This document shows positions 40,880 through 49,768 of a DNA stretch of 64,000 bases, piece by piece. The position numbers and the translations under genes were made by a program. The notes under the pieces were generated by a model. That model made no database searches, was not told where the DNA came from, and saw nothing but the letters and a program-made list of their open reading frames with translations. Source of the stretch: Burkholderia sp. USMB20 (GTDB taxonomy: Bacteria; Pseudomonadota; Gammaproteobacteria; Burkholderiales; Burkholderiaceae); contig NZ_JTAN02000012.1 of assembly GCF_000949135.2 (NCBI RefSeq), positions 62,001 through 126,000 of the forward strand, read 5' to 3'. Positions within the stretch are counted from its first letter, which is position 1, and each line of letters starts with the position of its first letter.

Positions 40880-42945
40880 TGCGTGAGGTCGATCTCGTAG
40901 ATGGCGAGGTTCTTGCCCGAGCCGTCGTCGGCCGCGACCTGCGTGAGGCCGCTCAGGCCGGCAGCCGCCGCGTCGCCGAGCCGGTTCGGCGCGGACGTGA
41001 ACCGCACGTGCGCGACCGAGCTCGCGAGCTTCGTGAAGCGCCAGCTGCGCTGCGCGCCGTCGGCCGCGCGCGTGATCGCGCCGCGTTTCTTGATGAATGC
41101 GATCAGCACGTCGCGGTTCGCGTCGGGCGACGCGAAGATCGTCTTGCTGCCGTCGAGGCCCGGGAAGTTGCCGCCGCCGCTCGCGCGGTAGTTGTTGGTC
41201 GCGACGATGAACTGCGCGTTCGGGTCGATCGGCGCGCCCTTGTACGTCAGGTTCCTGATCCGGCTGCCGACCGGCTGCGTGACGTCGATCTCGTACGCGA
41301 GATCGGCGGACGTGAACATGTCGAAGTTGTAGCCGGGGAAGCTGCTGACGAGCGGCTGCACGGTCGCCTGGGTCGGGTCGATCGTGTTGAAGCGTTTCGC
41401 GGCCGTCTCGAGCCAGTTCTTCACGTCGCTGCCGCTCACCTTCACCGCGTACACGGTGTTCGGATACAGGTACAGGTCGGCCGCGTTGTTGATCGCGAGC
41501 GCGCCGGGCGCGACGTCGGTGTAGTCGCTGCCGCCGCCGAAGCCGCTCTTGAACGGCGCGCTGACCGACAGCACCGGCAGCGACGCGTATTGCGGCAGGT
41601 TCGCCTGCACGTAGGTCTTCACGTAGTCGGCCTGCGCCTCGTTGACGATCTGGATCGCGCCCGGATCGCCGACGTCGGCGAAGTATGAGTTCATCCGGTA
41701 GTCGGTCGAGCCGATCGGCGTCTTCACGTAGTCGATCGTCGCCTGGTGCTCGGCGGCGATCGCGGCGGACACCGACGGATCGGCGGCGACGTAGCTCTTG
41801 TCCGCGTTCTGGATCGGCCGCGCCTCGACGGTCGTCTGCGACTTGTCGACGCTCCAAGTCTTGCCGTCGAACTTAAGACCGAGCTTGATCACGCCGAGAT
41901 GCTTGCCCCAGTAGTTGGCCATCACGGTCGGCACGCCGTTGACGGTGCCCTTCGCCTTGTCGACGCCCGGCAGGTTGAACTGCGCCACGGTGCTGTTCGC
42001 GTCCGGGAACACCTGGTGCGAGTGGCCGATCAGCATCGCGTCGATGCCGGGCACCTTCGACAGCCACCAGCTGCCGTTCTCCATCGTCGGCGAGTACGCG
42101 GTGTTGTCGAGGCCGCCGTGCGAGATCGCGACGACGAGGTCGGCGCCCTTCGCGCGCATCTCCGGAATGTACTTCTCGGCCGCTTCCTTCAGGCCGGTCG
42201 TGTAGACCTTGCCGTCGAGCCAGCGCTTGTCCCAGCTCATGATCGCGGGCGGCGTGAAGCCGATGATGCCGATCTTCACCGGCGCGCTGACGGTCTTGCC
42301 GTCGGGCGTGACGGCCGTCACCGTGCGGGTGAGGATCGTGTACGGCGAGAACAGCGGCGCGTTGGTCCTCGCGCTGATCACGTTCGCGAGCACCTGCGGG
42401 AAGTTCGGGCCCGCGCACTTCTTCTGCTGTGCAGGGGCCGGCAGCCCGTCGACGTCGAACGTGTTGCCGGTCACCTGCGACAGGTACGGCAGCCCGTAGT
42501 TGAACTCATGGTTGCCGATCCCGCCGCCGTCGAACTTCGCGGCGTTCATCACCTTGTAGATCGCGAGCGTCTGGTCGCAGCCGATCGGGTTCACGAGCGC
42601 CTGGTAGTCCGACAGCGCGGTGCCCTGGATCGTGTCGCCGTTGTCGAGCAGCAGCGTGTTCGGGTACTGCGCGCGCGCCTGCGCGATCAGCGTCGACACG
42701 CGCTCGAAGCCGAGCGACTTGTCGGCGGCGAGCTTGAAATAGTCGTACGCCAGCACGTTGGTGTGCAGGTCGGTCGTTTCGAGCAGCGCGAGCGTGGCGG
42801 TCGTGCCGGCGGGCGCCTGGGCCTGCGTCTGCGATGACGGCGGAGCGGTGACGTCGTCGCCGCCGCAACCGGCGAGGGCGAAGGCGAGGCTGGCGAGCGC
42901 GGCGGCGGCGCTCGCGCGGCGGCGGGAAAGCGGGGGGAGACGCAT
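40876..42945 (-). CDS. cpdB: 5'-nucleotidase / 2',3'-cyclic phosphodiesterase family lipoprotein
   Basis: A 689-residue secreted metallophosphoesterase of the CpdB/UshA type. It begins with a lipoprotein signal (FALAGC lipobox, Cys near residue 26). The calcineurin-like metal motifs are TTDLHTN, DNGDTIQGT, GNHEFNYG and GHSH. A C-terminal 5'-nucleotidase substrate domain follows (NNAADLYLYPNTVYAVKVSG, then NNYRASGGGNFPGL). It hydrolyses 2',3'-cyclic nucleotides and 3'-nucleotides in the periplasm for salvage. The start ATG at 42945 is where the signal peptide begins; the open frame upstream is non-coding. The gene symbol is by similarity of length and domain order. Confidence 0.9.
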   Translation of the reverse strand: MRLPPLSRRRASAAAALASLAFALAGCGGDDVTAPPSSQTQAQAPAGTTATLALLETTDLHTNVLAYDYFKLAADKSLGFERVSTLIAQARAQYPNTLLLDNGDTIQGTALSDYQALVNPIGCDQTLAIYKVMNAAKFDGGGIGNHEFNYGLPYLSQVTGNTFDVDGLPAPAQQKKCAGPNFPQVLANVISARTNAPLFSPYTILTRTVTAVTPDGKTVSAPVKIGIIGFTPPAIMSWDKRWLDGKVYTTGLKEAAEKYIPEMRAKGADLVVAISHGGLDNTAYSPTMENGSWWLSKVPGIDAMLIGHSHQVFPDANSTVAQFNLPGVDKAKGTVNGVPTVMANYWGKHLGVIKLGLKFDGKTWSVDKSQTTVEARPIQNADKSYVAADPSVSAAIAAEHQATIDYVKTPIGSTDYRMNSYFADVGDPGAIQIVNEAQADYVKTYVQANLPQYASLPVLSVSAPFKSGFGGGSDYTDVAPGALAINNAADLYLYPNTVYAVKVSGSDVKNWLETAAKRFNTIDPTQATVQPLVSSFPGYNFDMFTSADLAYEIDVTQPVGSRIRNLTYKGAPIDPNAQFIVATNNYRASGGGNFPGLDGSKTIFASPDANRDVLIAFIKKRGAITRAADGAQRSWRFTKLASSVAHVRFTSAPNRLGDAAAAGLSGLTQVAADDGSGKNLAIYEIDLTQ

Positions 42946-43225
42946 CGATTGTCCTGTTCGGTGTTCTGTTCTATGAATCGCGAGGCGCGCCGCGAGATGG
43001 CGGCGCGGGCGCCGACGGCCTGACGTGCGGCGCGTGAGAGTATCGAAAGGAAACGTGACGGAAGAATGAAAGGTCGCGCGCCCGGCATGCCGGTCCGGCG
43101 GCGAACGGTGCGCCGTGGCGGGCCGGGCACCCGCAACCGGATGCTGCCGACCCGACGCCCCGGCCACGCGCGCCCGGCTGCACGCCCCGACGGAAATCCT
43201 CACGTCGCGGCGCCGGGCGGTTCGC

Positions 43226-43237
43226 TACAATGGCCGC
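43226..43237 (+). promoter_or_regulatory. Minus-10 and GC-rich discriminator of the Mla-like operon
   Basis: TACAAT at 43226-43231 followed by GGCCGC. The expected start is near 43238, leaving a 27-base leader to the TTG start. No good minus-35. Confidence 0.5.
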
Positions 43238-43264
43238 TGTCATCCTTTTGCAAACAATCCGCCC

Positions 43265-44389
43265 TTGGACTTCGAGACTCCTCCCGGCCTGTCGGTCGAC
43301 GCCGGCGGCCAGGGTCAGACGGTGCGCCTGTACGGCCAATGGACCGCACTCGCGCTTGCGCGCAACCGCGGTGCGGTCGCGCGCCGTATCGCGGGCATCG
43401 CGTCCGGGCGCGTGAACGAATGGGATCTGTCCGGCATCGAGCGACTCGACCACGTCGGCGGCCAGGCGCTGTGGCGCGTGTGGGGCCGCAAGCTGCCGGC
43501 CGGCGTCGAGCTGTCCGCCACGCAGCGCACGATCTTCGAGCGGATCGAACGCCTCGACAGCCAGCGCGAGGCGCCCGAGCGCGTCGTGCGGTTCGATCCC
43601 GTCACGCGCCTCGGCCAGGCGATCTTCGCGTTCGCCGAACACCTGCAGGGCGGCATCGCGATGTTCGGCCTCGTGATCCTCGATGCGCTGTCGGTGCTGC
43701 GCCGCCCGCAGACGATGCCGTGGAAGGAAACCTCGGCGAACATCTACAGCGCCGGCGCGCAGGCGCTGCCGATCACCGCGCTGGTCGCGTTCCTGATCGG
43801 CATCGTGCTGAGCTACCTGTCCGCGCAGCAGCTGCAGATGTTCGGCGCGAACCGCTACATCGTGAACATCCTCGGGCTGTCGGTGATCCGCGAGCTGGGG
43901 CCCGTGCTGTCGGCGATCCTCGTCGCGGGCCGCTCCGGGTCGGCGATCACCGCGCAGATCGGCGTGATGCGCGTGACCGAGGAACTCGACGCGATGCGCG
44001 TGATGGGCATCCCGCACGGGTTGCGGCTGATCCTGCCGCGCGTGCTCGCGCTCGGCGTCGCGATGCCGCTGCTCGTGATGTGGACCAACATCATCGCGCT
44101 CACGGGCGGCGCGCTCGCCGCGAAGCTGGTGCTCGGCATCGACGTCAACTATTTCGTGCGCTCGCTGCCGGGCGTCGTGCCGATCGCGAACCTGTACATC
44201 GGCATCGGCAAGGGCGTCGTGTTCGGCATGCTGATCGCGCTGGTCGCCTGTCATTTCGGTTTCCGGATCAAGGCGAACTCGCAGAGCCTCGGCGAAGGGA
44301 CGACGACATCGGTCGTCTCGTCGATCACGGTCGTGATCCTGGCCGACGCGGTGTTCGCGATCCTGTTCCAGAACGTGGGGCTCGGATGA
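43265..44389 (+). CDS. MlaE-family lipid transport permease with N-terminal STAS domain
   Basis: A 374-residue inner-membrane permease. An N-terminal STAS-like domain (about residues 1-110; includes RVNEWDLSGIERLDHVGGQ) is fused to the MlaE/TTg2B permease core with five to six helices, such as QALPITALVAFLIGIVLSYL, RELGPVLSAILVAGRSGSA and LPGVVPIANLYIGIGKGVV. It moves phospholipids between membranes with an MCE protein and an ATPase. The TTG at 43265 is chosen as the first in-frame start after the minus-10; no ribosome site is seen. It overlaps the ATPase gene as ATGA. Confidence 0.85.
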   Translation: MDFETPPGLSVDAGGQGQTVRLYGQWTALALARNRGAVARRIAGIASGRVNEWDLSGIERLDHVGGQALWRVWGRKLPAGVELSATQRTIFERIERLDSQREAPERVVRFDPVTRLGQAIFAFAEHLQGGIAMFGLVILDALSVLRRPQTMPWKETSANIYSAGAQALPITALVAFLIGIVLSYLSAQQLQMFGANRYIVNILGLSVIRELGPVLSAILVAGRSGSAITAQIGVMRVTEELDAMRVMGIPHGLRLILPRVLALGVAMPLLVMWTNIIALTGGALAAKLVLGIDVNYFVRSLPGVVPIANLYIGIGKGVVFGMLIALVACHFGFRIKANSQSLGEGTTTSVVSSITVVILADAVFAILFQNVGLG

Positions 44390-45315
44390 ACGCGTCGAAC
44401 GAACCGGCGGCCGGTGCCGCCAGCGCGCATGCCGCGGCAATCGGCGCAGGCTCGGTCGGCACGTCGCCGGGCGCCGCCGTGCCCGGCGACGACCTCGTGA
44501 TCGAGGTGCGCAACCTGACGAAGCGCTACGGGCGCAACATCATTCACCAGAAGCTCGATTTCGACGTGCGGCGCGGCGAGATCGTGGCGATCGTCGGCGG
44601 CTCGGGCTCGGGCAAGACGACGCTGGTGCGGCAGATCCTCGGCCTCGAGCGGCCGACGTCGGGCACGATCAAGGTGTTCGGCGAGGACACGTCGAAGATC
44701 GACGACGCGACCGCGCGGATGATGCGCACGCGCTCGGGGATGCTGTTCCAGCAGGGCGCGCTGTTTTCGTCGATGACGGTGTTCGACAACGTCGCGCAGC
44801 CGTTGCGCGAGCTCGGCCGCGTGCCGCCCGACCTGCTGCACGACATCGTGATGCTGAAGCTCGAGATGGTCGGGCTGCCGTGCAAGCACGCGTCGAAGAT
44901 GCCGGCCGCGCTGTCGGGCGGGATGGTGAAGCGGGTCGGCATCGCGCGCGCGATCGCGCTCGAGCCGGAGCTGCTGTTCCTCGACGAGCCGACCGCCGGC
45001 CTCGACCCGCAGGCGTCCGACGAATTCGTCGAGCTGATCGCGACGCTGCACCGCACGCTCGGGCTGACGGTCGTGATGGTGACGCACGATCTCGACACGA
45101 TGGTCGCGCTGTCGACGCGCGTCGCGGTGCTGGCCGACCGCAAGGTGCTGGTCGCGGCTCCCGTCGAGGAGGCCGCGAACGTCGACCATCCGTTCATCCA
45201 CGAATATTTCCTGGGGCTGCGCGGGCGCCGCGCACTGCAGGCGCTGCCGCCCGAGCGGCGCGCGAAGCTGCCGAAGGCGGCCCTCGAACCGGCGCCGTCG
45301 AGCGTCGATCTGTAA
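44386..45315 (+). CDS. MlaF-like ABC transporter ATPase
   Basis: A 309-residue ATPase of the MCE/Mla transport type. Walker A GGSGSGKTT, Q-loop LFQQGALFSSMTV, signature LSGGMVKRV, Walker B LLFLDEPTAGLD and the H-loop VTHD. The N-terminal 35 residues are a low-complexity Ala/Gly extension. The ATG overlaps the permease stop. The long overlapping frame upstream is only a shadow of the permease. Confidence 0.93.
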   Translation: MNASNEPAAGAASAHAAAIGAGSVGTSPGAAVPGDDLVIEVRNLTKRYGRNIIHQKLDFDVRRGEIVAIVGGSGSGKTTLVRQILGLERPTSGTIKVFGEDTSKIDDATARMMRTRSGMLFQQGALFSSMTVFDNVAQPLRELGRVPPDLLHDIVMLKLEMVGLPCKHASKMPAALSGGMVKRVGIARAIALEPELLFLDEPTAGLDPQASDEFVELIATLHRTLGLTVVMVTHDLDTMVALSTRVAVLADRKVLVAAPVEEAANVDHPFIHEYFLGLRGRRALQALPPERRAKLPKAALEPAPSSVDL

Positions 45316-45342
45316 GCAAGGCAAGAAGCAAGGAACCCGCGA

Positions 45343-46278
45343 ATGGAAAACAAATCACATGCGTTCTGGGCCGGCCTGTTCACGATCGCGCTGACGCTCG
45401 CGATCGCGGGCACCGTGTTCTGGTTCAACGTCGACCGTACCGTGCGCGTGCCGTACGACCTGCTCGCGCGCACCAACGTGACGGGCCTGTTCCCCGATGC
45501 GGCTGTGCGTTTTCGCGGCCTCGACGTCGGCAAGGTGCAGTCGATCGGCTTCGATCGCGCGCATCCGGGCCAGATCCGGATCCGGATCCTCGTCGATCGC
45601 GACGCGCCGATCACGCAGTCGACCTACGGCAGCCTCGGCTTCCAGGGCGTGACGGGCATCGCGTTCGTGCAGCTCGAGGATACGGGGCGCGACCTGGCGC
45701 CGCTGCCGTCGTCGCCGAAGGCGATCGCGCAGATCCCGATGCGCCCGAGCCTGTTCGACCAGATCCAGGAGCGCGGCGACGTGCTGCTGCGGCAGCTCGA
45801 GCTGGCGGCGAAAAGCGCGAACGCGCTGATGTCGCCGGAGATGCGCGAGCAGCTGCGCGCGACGGCCGAAAGCCTGCAGCACGCGGCGGACGGCGCGGCG
45901 ACGCTGTCGAAGCAGCTCGCGCCGGCGGTGGCCGCGCTGCCGGAGACGATGCACCAGGTCGATCGCGCGATGGCATCGGCGAACACGCTGCTGCAGCCGA
46001 ACGGGCCGCTCGTGTCTAACCTGAACAAGGCCGGCTCGGCTGCCGAGCAGGTCGGCGTCGCGCTGAACGACCTGAACGCGCGGGTCCAGTACGACACGCT
46101 GCCGCGTTTCAACGCGCTGGCCGGCAGCGTCGGCGATGCGTCGCGGCAATTGAAGGACGTCGCCGGTGAACTCGGCCGCAACCCGCGCAGTCTGTTGTTC
46201 GGCTCGCCCGGTTCCGCGCCCGGGCCCGGCGAGGCGGGCTTCGTCTGGCCGGGGGCCGGGGCCGCGGCCGGGAAATGA
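45343..46278 (+). CDS. MCE-family lipid-binding protein (MlaD-like)
   Basis: A 311-residue membrane-anchored protein. One N-terminal helix (FWAGLFTIALTLAIAGTVFWF), an MCE domain (about residues 38-120, VTGLFPDAAVRFRGLDVGKV), then a long helical periplasmic tail with coiled-coil character (residues 140-260) and a Gly/Pro-rich end. It presents phospholipid to the transporter. AAGGAA-like site before the ATG. The stop overlaps the next possible start (ATGA at 46275). Confidence 0.93.
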   Translation: MENKSHAFWAGLFTIALTLAIAGTVFWFNVDRTVRVPYDLLARTNVTGLFPDAAVRFRGLDVGKVQSIGFDRAHPGQIRIRILVDRDAPITQSTYGSLGFQGVTGIAFVQLEDTGRDLAPLPSSPKAIAQIPMRPSLFDQIQERGDVLLRQLELAAKSANALMSPEMREQLRATAESLQHAADGAATLSKQLAPAVAALPETMHQVDRAMASANTLLQPNGPLVSNLNKAGSAAEQVGVALNDLNARVQYDTLPRFNALAGSVGDASRQLKDVAGELGRNPRSLLFGSPGSAPGPGEAGFVWPGAGAAAGK

Positions 46279-46367
46279 AGCGCATCGCCCGCCCGCCGCT
46301 CGACCGGCCCGGCGCGAGACCGGGCCATCACGCCATCGAAACCGGAAACATCATGCAGGAACATGCC

Positions 46368-46991
46368 ATGCCACGAATCCTTGACCGCGCGCTGCGTCCG
46401 GCCGCGACCGCGCTCGCGGTGCTGACGCTCGCGTTCGCCGCCGGCTGCGCCGGCAACGCCGCGGCGCTGTCGAACGTCCGCTACGACCTCGGGCCGGCCG
46501 CATCGGTCGTCACGGCCGGCACCGGGCCCGCGCTGAAGGTGCTCGACGTCGCCGCGCCCGACGCGCTCGACACGGACAAGTTCGTCTACCGCCTCGCGTA
46601 TGCGGATGCGCAGCGCATGGCCGTCTATCGCGACAGCCGCTGGACCGCGCCACCCGCGCAACTGCTCACGCAGCGGCTGCGCGGCGCGCTGTCGTCGCGC
46701 GGCGCGGTGCTCGAAGGCACCGACGGCGTGCGCGCGCCGACGCTGAAGGTCGACCTGAACGAATTCGAGCAGGTGTTCGACGGGCAGTCGCAGAGCCACG
46801 GCGCGGTCACCGCGCGCGCGACGCTGATGCAGGACGGCAAGGTGCTCGGCCAGCGCACCTTCGTCGCGCGCGCGCCGTCGAGCACGCCCGATGCGGAGGG
46901 CGGCGCGCGTGCGCTCGCGGCCGCGAGCGACGAGCTCGTGTCGCAGATCGCCGCGTGGGTCGGCGTGCAGGCGTACGCGGGCAACCCGTGA
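46368..46991 (+). CDS. ABC-type transport auxiliary lipoprotein (PqiC-like)
   Basis: A 207-residue lipoprotein from the ATG at 46368 (AGGA eight bases upstream). The lipobox FAAGC gives Cys near residue 27. The rest fits the ABC_trans_aux family (LKVDLNEFEQVFDG, then ATLMQDGKVLGQRTFVARAP). These proteins sit in the periplasm beside MCE transporters. An upstream in-frame ATG at 46275 overlaps the MlaD stop as ATGA and would add 31 residues; the shorter start gives a cleaner signal peptide. Fourth gene of the Mla-like operon; MlaC and MlaB are absent. Confidence 0.85.
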   Translation: MPRILDRALRPAATALAVLTLAFAAGCAGNAAALSNVRYDLGPAASVVTAGTGPALKVLDVAAPDALDTDKFVYRLAYADAQRMAVYRDSRWTAPPAQLLTQRLRGALSSRGAVLEGTDGVRAPTLKVDLNEFEQVFDGQSQSHGAVTARATLMQDGKVLGQRTFVARAPSSTPDAEGGARALAAASDELVSQIAAWVGVQAYAGNP

Positions 46992-47010
46992 CGCACCGCG
47001 CGCAGCCGCG

Positions 47011-48162
47011 ATGAGCGCGCCGGGCACGTCGCGCGCGTCGTCGCTGGCGCGGCAGGCGTTCGCCGCGTATGCGGCGCTCGTCGTCTACGCATCGCTGTAT
47101 CCGTTCGACGGCTGGGTGTCACTCGGCATAGGGCCGTTCGACTACCTGTTCGCGCCGATGCAGCGCTATGTGACCGCGTTCGACGTGGTCACCAACGTGC
47201 TCGGCTACCTGCCGTTCGGCGCCCTCGGCGTGCTCGCGCTGCATCCGCGCTGGCGCGGCGTGGCCGCGACGCTGATCGTCGGCGGCCTCGGCGTGCTGCT
47301 GTCGGGGTCGATGGAGGCGCTGCAGACCTACCTGCCGACGCGTGTCGCGTCGAATCTCGACCTCGCGGCCAACGCGCTCGGCGCGCTGCTCGGCGCGGCG
47401 CTCGCCGCACCGGCCACCGGCGCGCTGCTCGAGCGCGGCGCGCTGCGCCGGCTGCGCTTCGCGTGGTTCGAGCCCGACGGCGCGACGCCGCTGCTGCTCG
47501 CCGGACTGTGGCCGTTCGCGATCCTGTTTCCGTCGCCGTTCCTGTTCGGCATCGGCGACTGGCCGGCCGCGCTGTGGGAACGTGCCGACGGCTCGATGCA
47601 GGACGCGCTGCTCGCGTGGCTGCCGGCCGCGTGGCGCGTGAGCGAATGGCCCGAGCGTGTCGACGGCTGGCTGTCCGACTCCGCGTGGGAAGCCGCGCTC
47701 GGCGGGCTGATGCTGTTCGCCGCGCTGGCGATCGCGTCGCTCGCGATGCGCGAGCGCGCGCCGCGCGTGCGGCTCCTGATCGGGTTCGTCGTCGCGACGC
47801 TCGCGCTGAAGGCGGCCGCGACCTTCATGCAGTCGAGCACCGGCCTCGTCGTCGTGTGGGCAACGCCCGGTGCGCGGCTCGGCATCGAGCTCGGCTTCGC
47901 GGCGGCCCTGCTCGCATTGCGCGTGCCGGCCGCGTGGCGCGCGCTGCTCGCGGCGCTCGCGCTGCTGGCCGGCGTGGCACTCGTCAACCTGCTGCCCGTC
48001 AACCCGTTCTTCGACTTCACGCTGTCGGGCTGGCGGCAGGGCCGCTACGTGCACTTCAACAGCATCGCGCGCTGGCTCGCGTGGATCTGGCCCTACGCGG
48101 CGCTGATCTTGCTCGGCCAGCGGGTCGAGCGCGCGTGGCTGCCGGCCGCGCCGCGGCGCTGA
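47011..48162 (+). CDS. VanZ-family integral membrane protein
   Basis: A 383-residue protein with about nine membrane helices. The N-terminal part is VanZ-like (AYAALVVYASLYPFDGW, NVLGYLPFGALG and ETLQTYLP-type EALQTYLP). VanZ proteins are linked with envelope or glycopeptide phenotypes, but the function is not established. It follows the lipoprotein gene by 19 bases and may be in the Mla-like operon. Confidence 0.85.
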   Translation: MSAPGTSRASSLARQAFAAYAALVVYASLYPFDGWVSLGIGPFDYLFAPMQRYVTAFDVVTNVLGYLPFGALGVLALHPRWRGVAATLIVGGLGVLLSGSMEALQTYLPTRVASNLDLAANALGALLGAALAAPATGALLERGALRRLRFAWFEPDGATPLLLAGLWPFAILFPSPFLFGIGDWPAALWERADGSMQDALLAWLPAAWRVSEWPERVDGWLSDSAWEAALGGLMLFAALAIASLAMRERAPRVRLLIGFVVATLALKAAATFMQSSTGLVVVWATPGARLGIELGFAAALLALRVPAAWRALLAALALLAGVALVNLLPVNPFFDFTLSGWRQGRYVHFNSIARWLAWIWPYAALILLGQRVERAWLPAAPRR

Positions 48163-48222
48163 CGCGGCACGCCGGGCAGGGCGGCCGCGGTTCGGTCGCG
48201 GGCAGCGGCGCGCGCCGCTCGT

Positions 48223-48228
48223 TATAAT
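48223..48228 (+). promoter_or_regulatory. Minus-10 box TATAAT before the ferredoxin gene
   Basis: Perfect TATAAT 80 bases upstream of the ferredoxin ATG, with no clear minus-35. Confidence 0.45.
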
Positions 48229-48308
48229 CGTCCGCACATCCGTTGCCGCGCGCAACGGCGATCGCCCCTCTTTCCGCCCGGCACCGCGCCGGGCCGCTCG
48301 TCACCATC

Positions 48309-48626
48309 ATGGATTCCTACTACCAGCACCACGTCTTCTTCTGCCTGAACCAGCGCGACCCGGGCGCCGAGCGTCCGAGCTGCGCGCAATGCGATGCGCA
48401 GACCATGCAGGAATACGCGAAAAAGCGCGTGAAGGAACTCGGCCTCGCGGGGCCCGGCAAGGTCCGCATCAACAAGGCCGGCTGCCTCGACCGCTGCGAG
48501 GAAGGGCCCGTGATGGTCGTGTATCCGGAAGGCACGTGGTACACGTACGTCGACCAGGCCGACATCGACGAGATCGTCGAATCGCACCTGCGCGACGGCA
48601 AGGTCGTCGAGCGCCTGAAGATCTGA
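48309..48626 (+). CDS. Thioredoxin-like [2Fe-2S] ferredoxin
   Basis: A 105-residue protein. The four cluster cysteines are likely in HVFFCLNQ, SCAQC and GCLDRCEEGP, matching the thioredoxin-like ferredoxin family (as in the NuoE-like and Azotobacter Shethna I types). It probably carries electrons in the cytoplasm; partner unknown. GC-rich upstream with its own minus-10. Hydrolase gene 13 bases downstream. Confidence 0.9.
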   Translation: MDSYYQHHVFFCLNQRDPGAERPSCAQCDAQTMQEYAKKRVKELGLAGPGKVRINKAGCLDRCEEGPVMVVYPEGTWYTYVDQADIDEIVESHLRDGKVVERLKI

Positions 48627-48639
48627 GCGGGCCGGCCGA

Positions 48640-49284
48640 ATGAACGTTCATACGCAGAAGTCGCTGATCGCCGGCCCGGTCGGGCAGATCGAAATCGCGG
48701 TCGACCTGCCGGACGCCATGCGCGACGCCAGCGCCGCGCCGCGCGGCATCGCGCTCGTCGCGCACCCGCATCCGCTGTTCGGCGGCACGATGGACAACAA
48801 GGTCGCGCAAACCCTTGCGCGCACGCTGGTCCAGCTCGGCTACGTGGTGTACCGGTCCAACTTCCGCGGCGTCGGCGCGACCGAGGGCGTGCACGACAAC
48901 GGTGTCGGCGAGGCCGACGACCTGCTCGCCGTGCTCGCGCACATGCGCGCGCAGCCCGCGTATGCGGACCTGCCGCTCGTGCTCGCGGGCTTCTCGTTCG
49001 GCACCTTCGTGCTGTCGCATGTCGCGAAGCGGCTGCGCGACGCGGGCGAGACGATCGAGCGGATGGTGTTCGTCGGCACGGCCGCGAGCCGCTGGCAGGT
49101 CGCCGAAGTGCCGGAGAACACGCTCGTGATCCACGGCGAAACCGACGACACGGTGCCGATCGCGTCGGTCTACGACTGGGCGCGGCCGCAGGAACTGCCG
49201 GTCGTCGTGATCCCCGGCGCCGAGCATTTCTTCCATCGCAAGCTGCACGTGCTGAAGCGCATCATCGTCGACGCGTGGCGTTGA
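48640..49284 (+). CDS. Alpha/beta hydrolase
   Basis: A 214-residue serine hydrolase. Oxyanion segment AHPHPLFGGTMDNK, nucleophile elbow GFSFG, acid in HGETDDTVP and His in GAEHFFHRK. Resembles the YqiA/OsmC-adjacent CocE-like short hydrolases. Cytoplasmic. Adjacent to the ferredoxin gene; function unknown. Confidence 0.87.
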   Translation: MNVHTQKSLIAGPVGQIEIAVDLPDAMRDASAAPRGIALVAHPHPLFGGTMDNKVAQTLARTLVQLGYVVYRSNFRGVGATEGVHDNGVGEADDLLAVLAHMRAQPAYADLPLVLAGFSFGTFVLSHVAKRLRDAGETIERMVFVGTAASRWQVAEVPENTLVIHGETDDTVPIASVYDWARPQELPVVVIPGAEHFFHRKLHVLKRIIVDAWR

Positions 49285-49768
49285 TGCGCTGAACCCGGCG
49301 TGCGGCGCCGCTGCCGCACGCGTGCGATGTCGCCGCTCGCGCGACATCGCGCCGCATCGTGTCACGGCACGGTCGCCCATGCCCGCTGCGGCGCGGCGCA
49401 CCCCGACTTGCGCGGCGCCTGCGCACGCCTTTCGCGCGGCTTCGATCACCCTCTCTCGCAGCGAAGCCACGCCATCGTCTCGAAGCCGGTGTGCGGCCAC
49501 CCGGGCCACGGTTCCCGAAAACGTCGTTCGCGGCCACGTATAATGGCCGCAATTCGCGTCGCCCGCGGCCCGGCTGGGCCCATGCGGCGCTCGTTTCGCG
49601 CCTGTCCGCCCGCTCGCGACGGCCGCGAACCGAACGCGTCCGCACGAGTCCAACCGGCGCGTTTCGCGCCGTCCGACGCAGTCGGACGAACGCCGGAACG
49701 CCCGCCGCCTTGCCGTTCAACCCTTGCGCGTTTCGCGCCGCACTTTCTGCCATCAGCCTGAATCGATC
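49285..49768. other. 484-base intergenic region with long leader of dacC
   Basis: No gene. Contains the TATAATGGCCGC promoter element at 49539-49550, which leaves a leader of about 218 bases to the carboxypeptidase start. I see no riboswitch motif in it. The left half is featureless GC-rich sequence. Confidence 0.65.
49539..49550 (+). promoter_or_regulatory. Minus-10 and GC-rich discriminator upstream of dacC
   Basis: Perfect TATAAT at 49539-49544 followed by GGCCGC, the same element as near 43226 and 34970. The minus-35 is poor. Confidence 0.55.
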
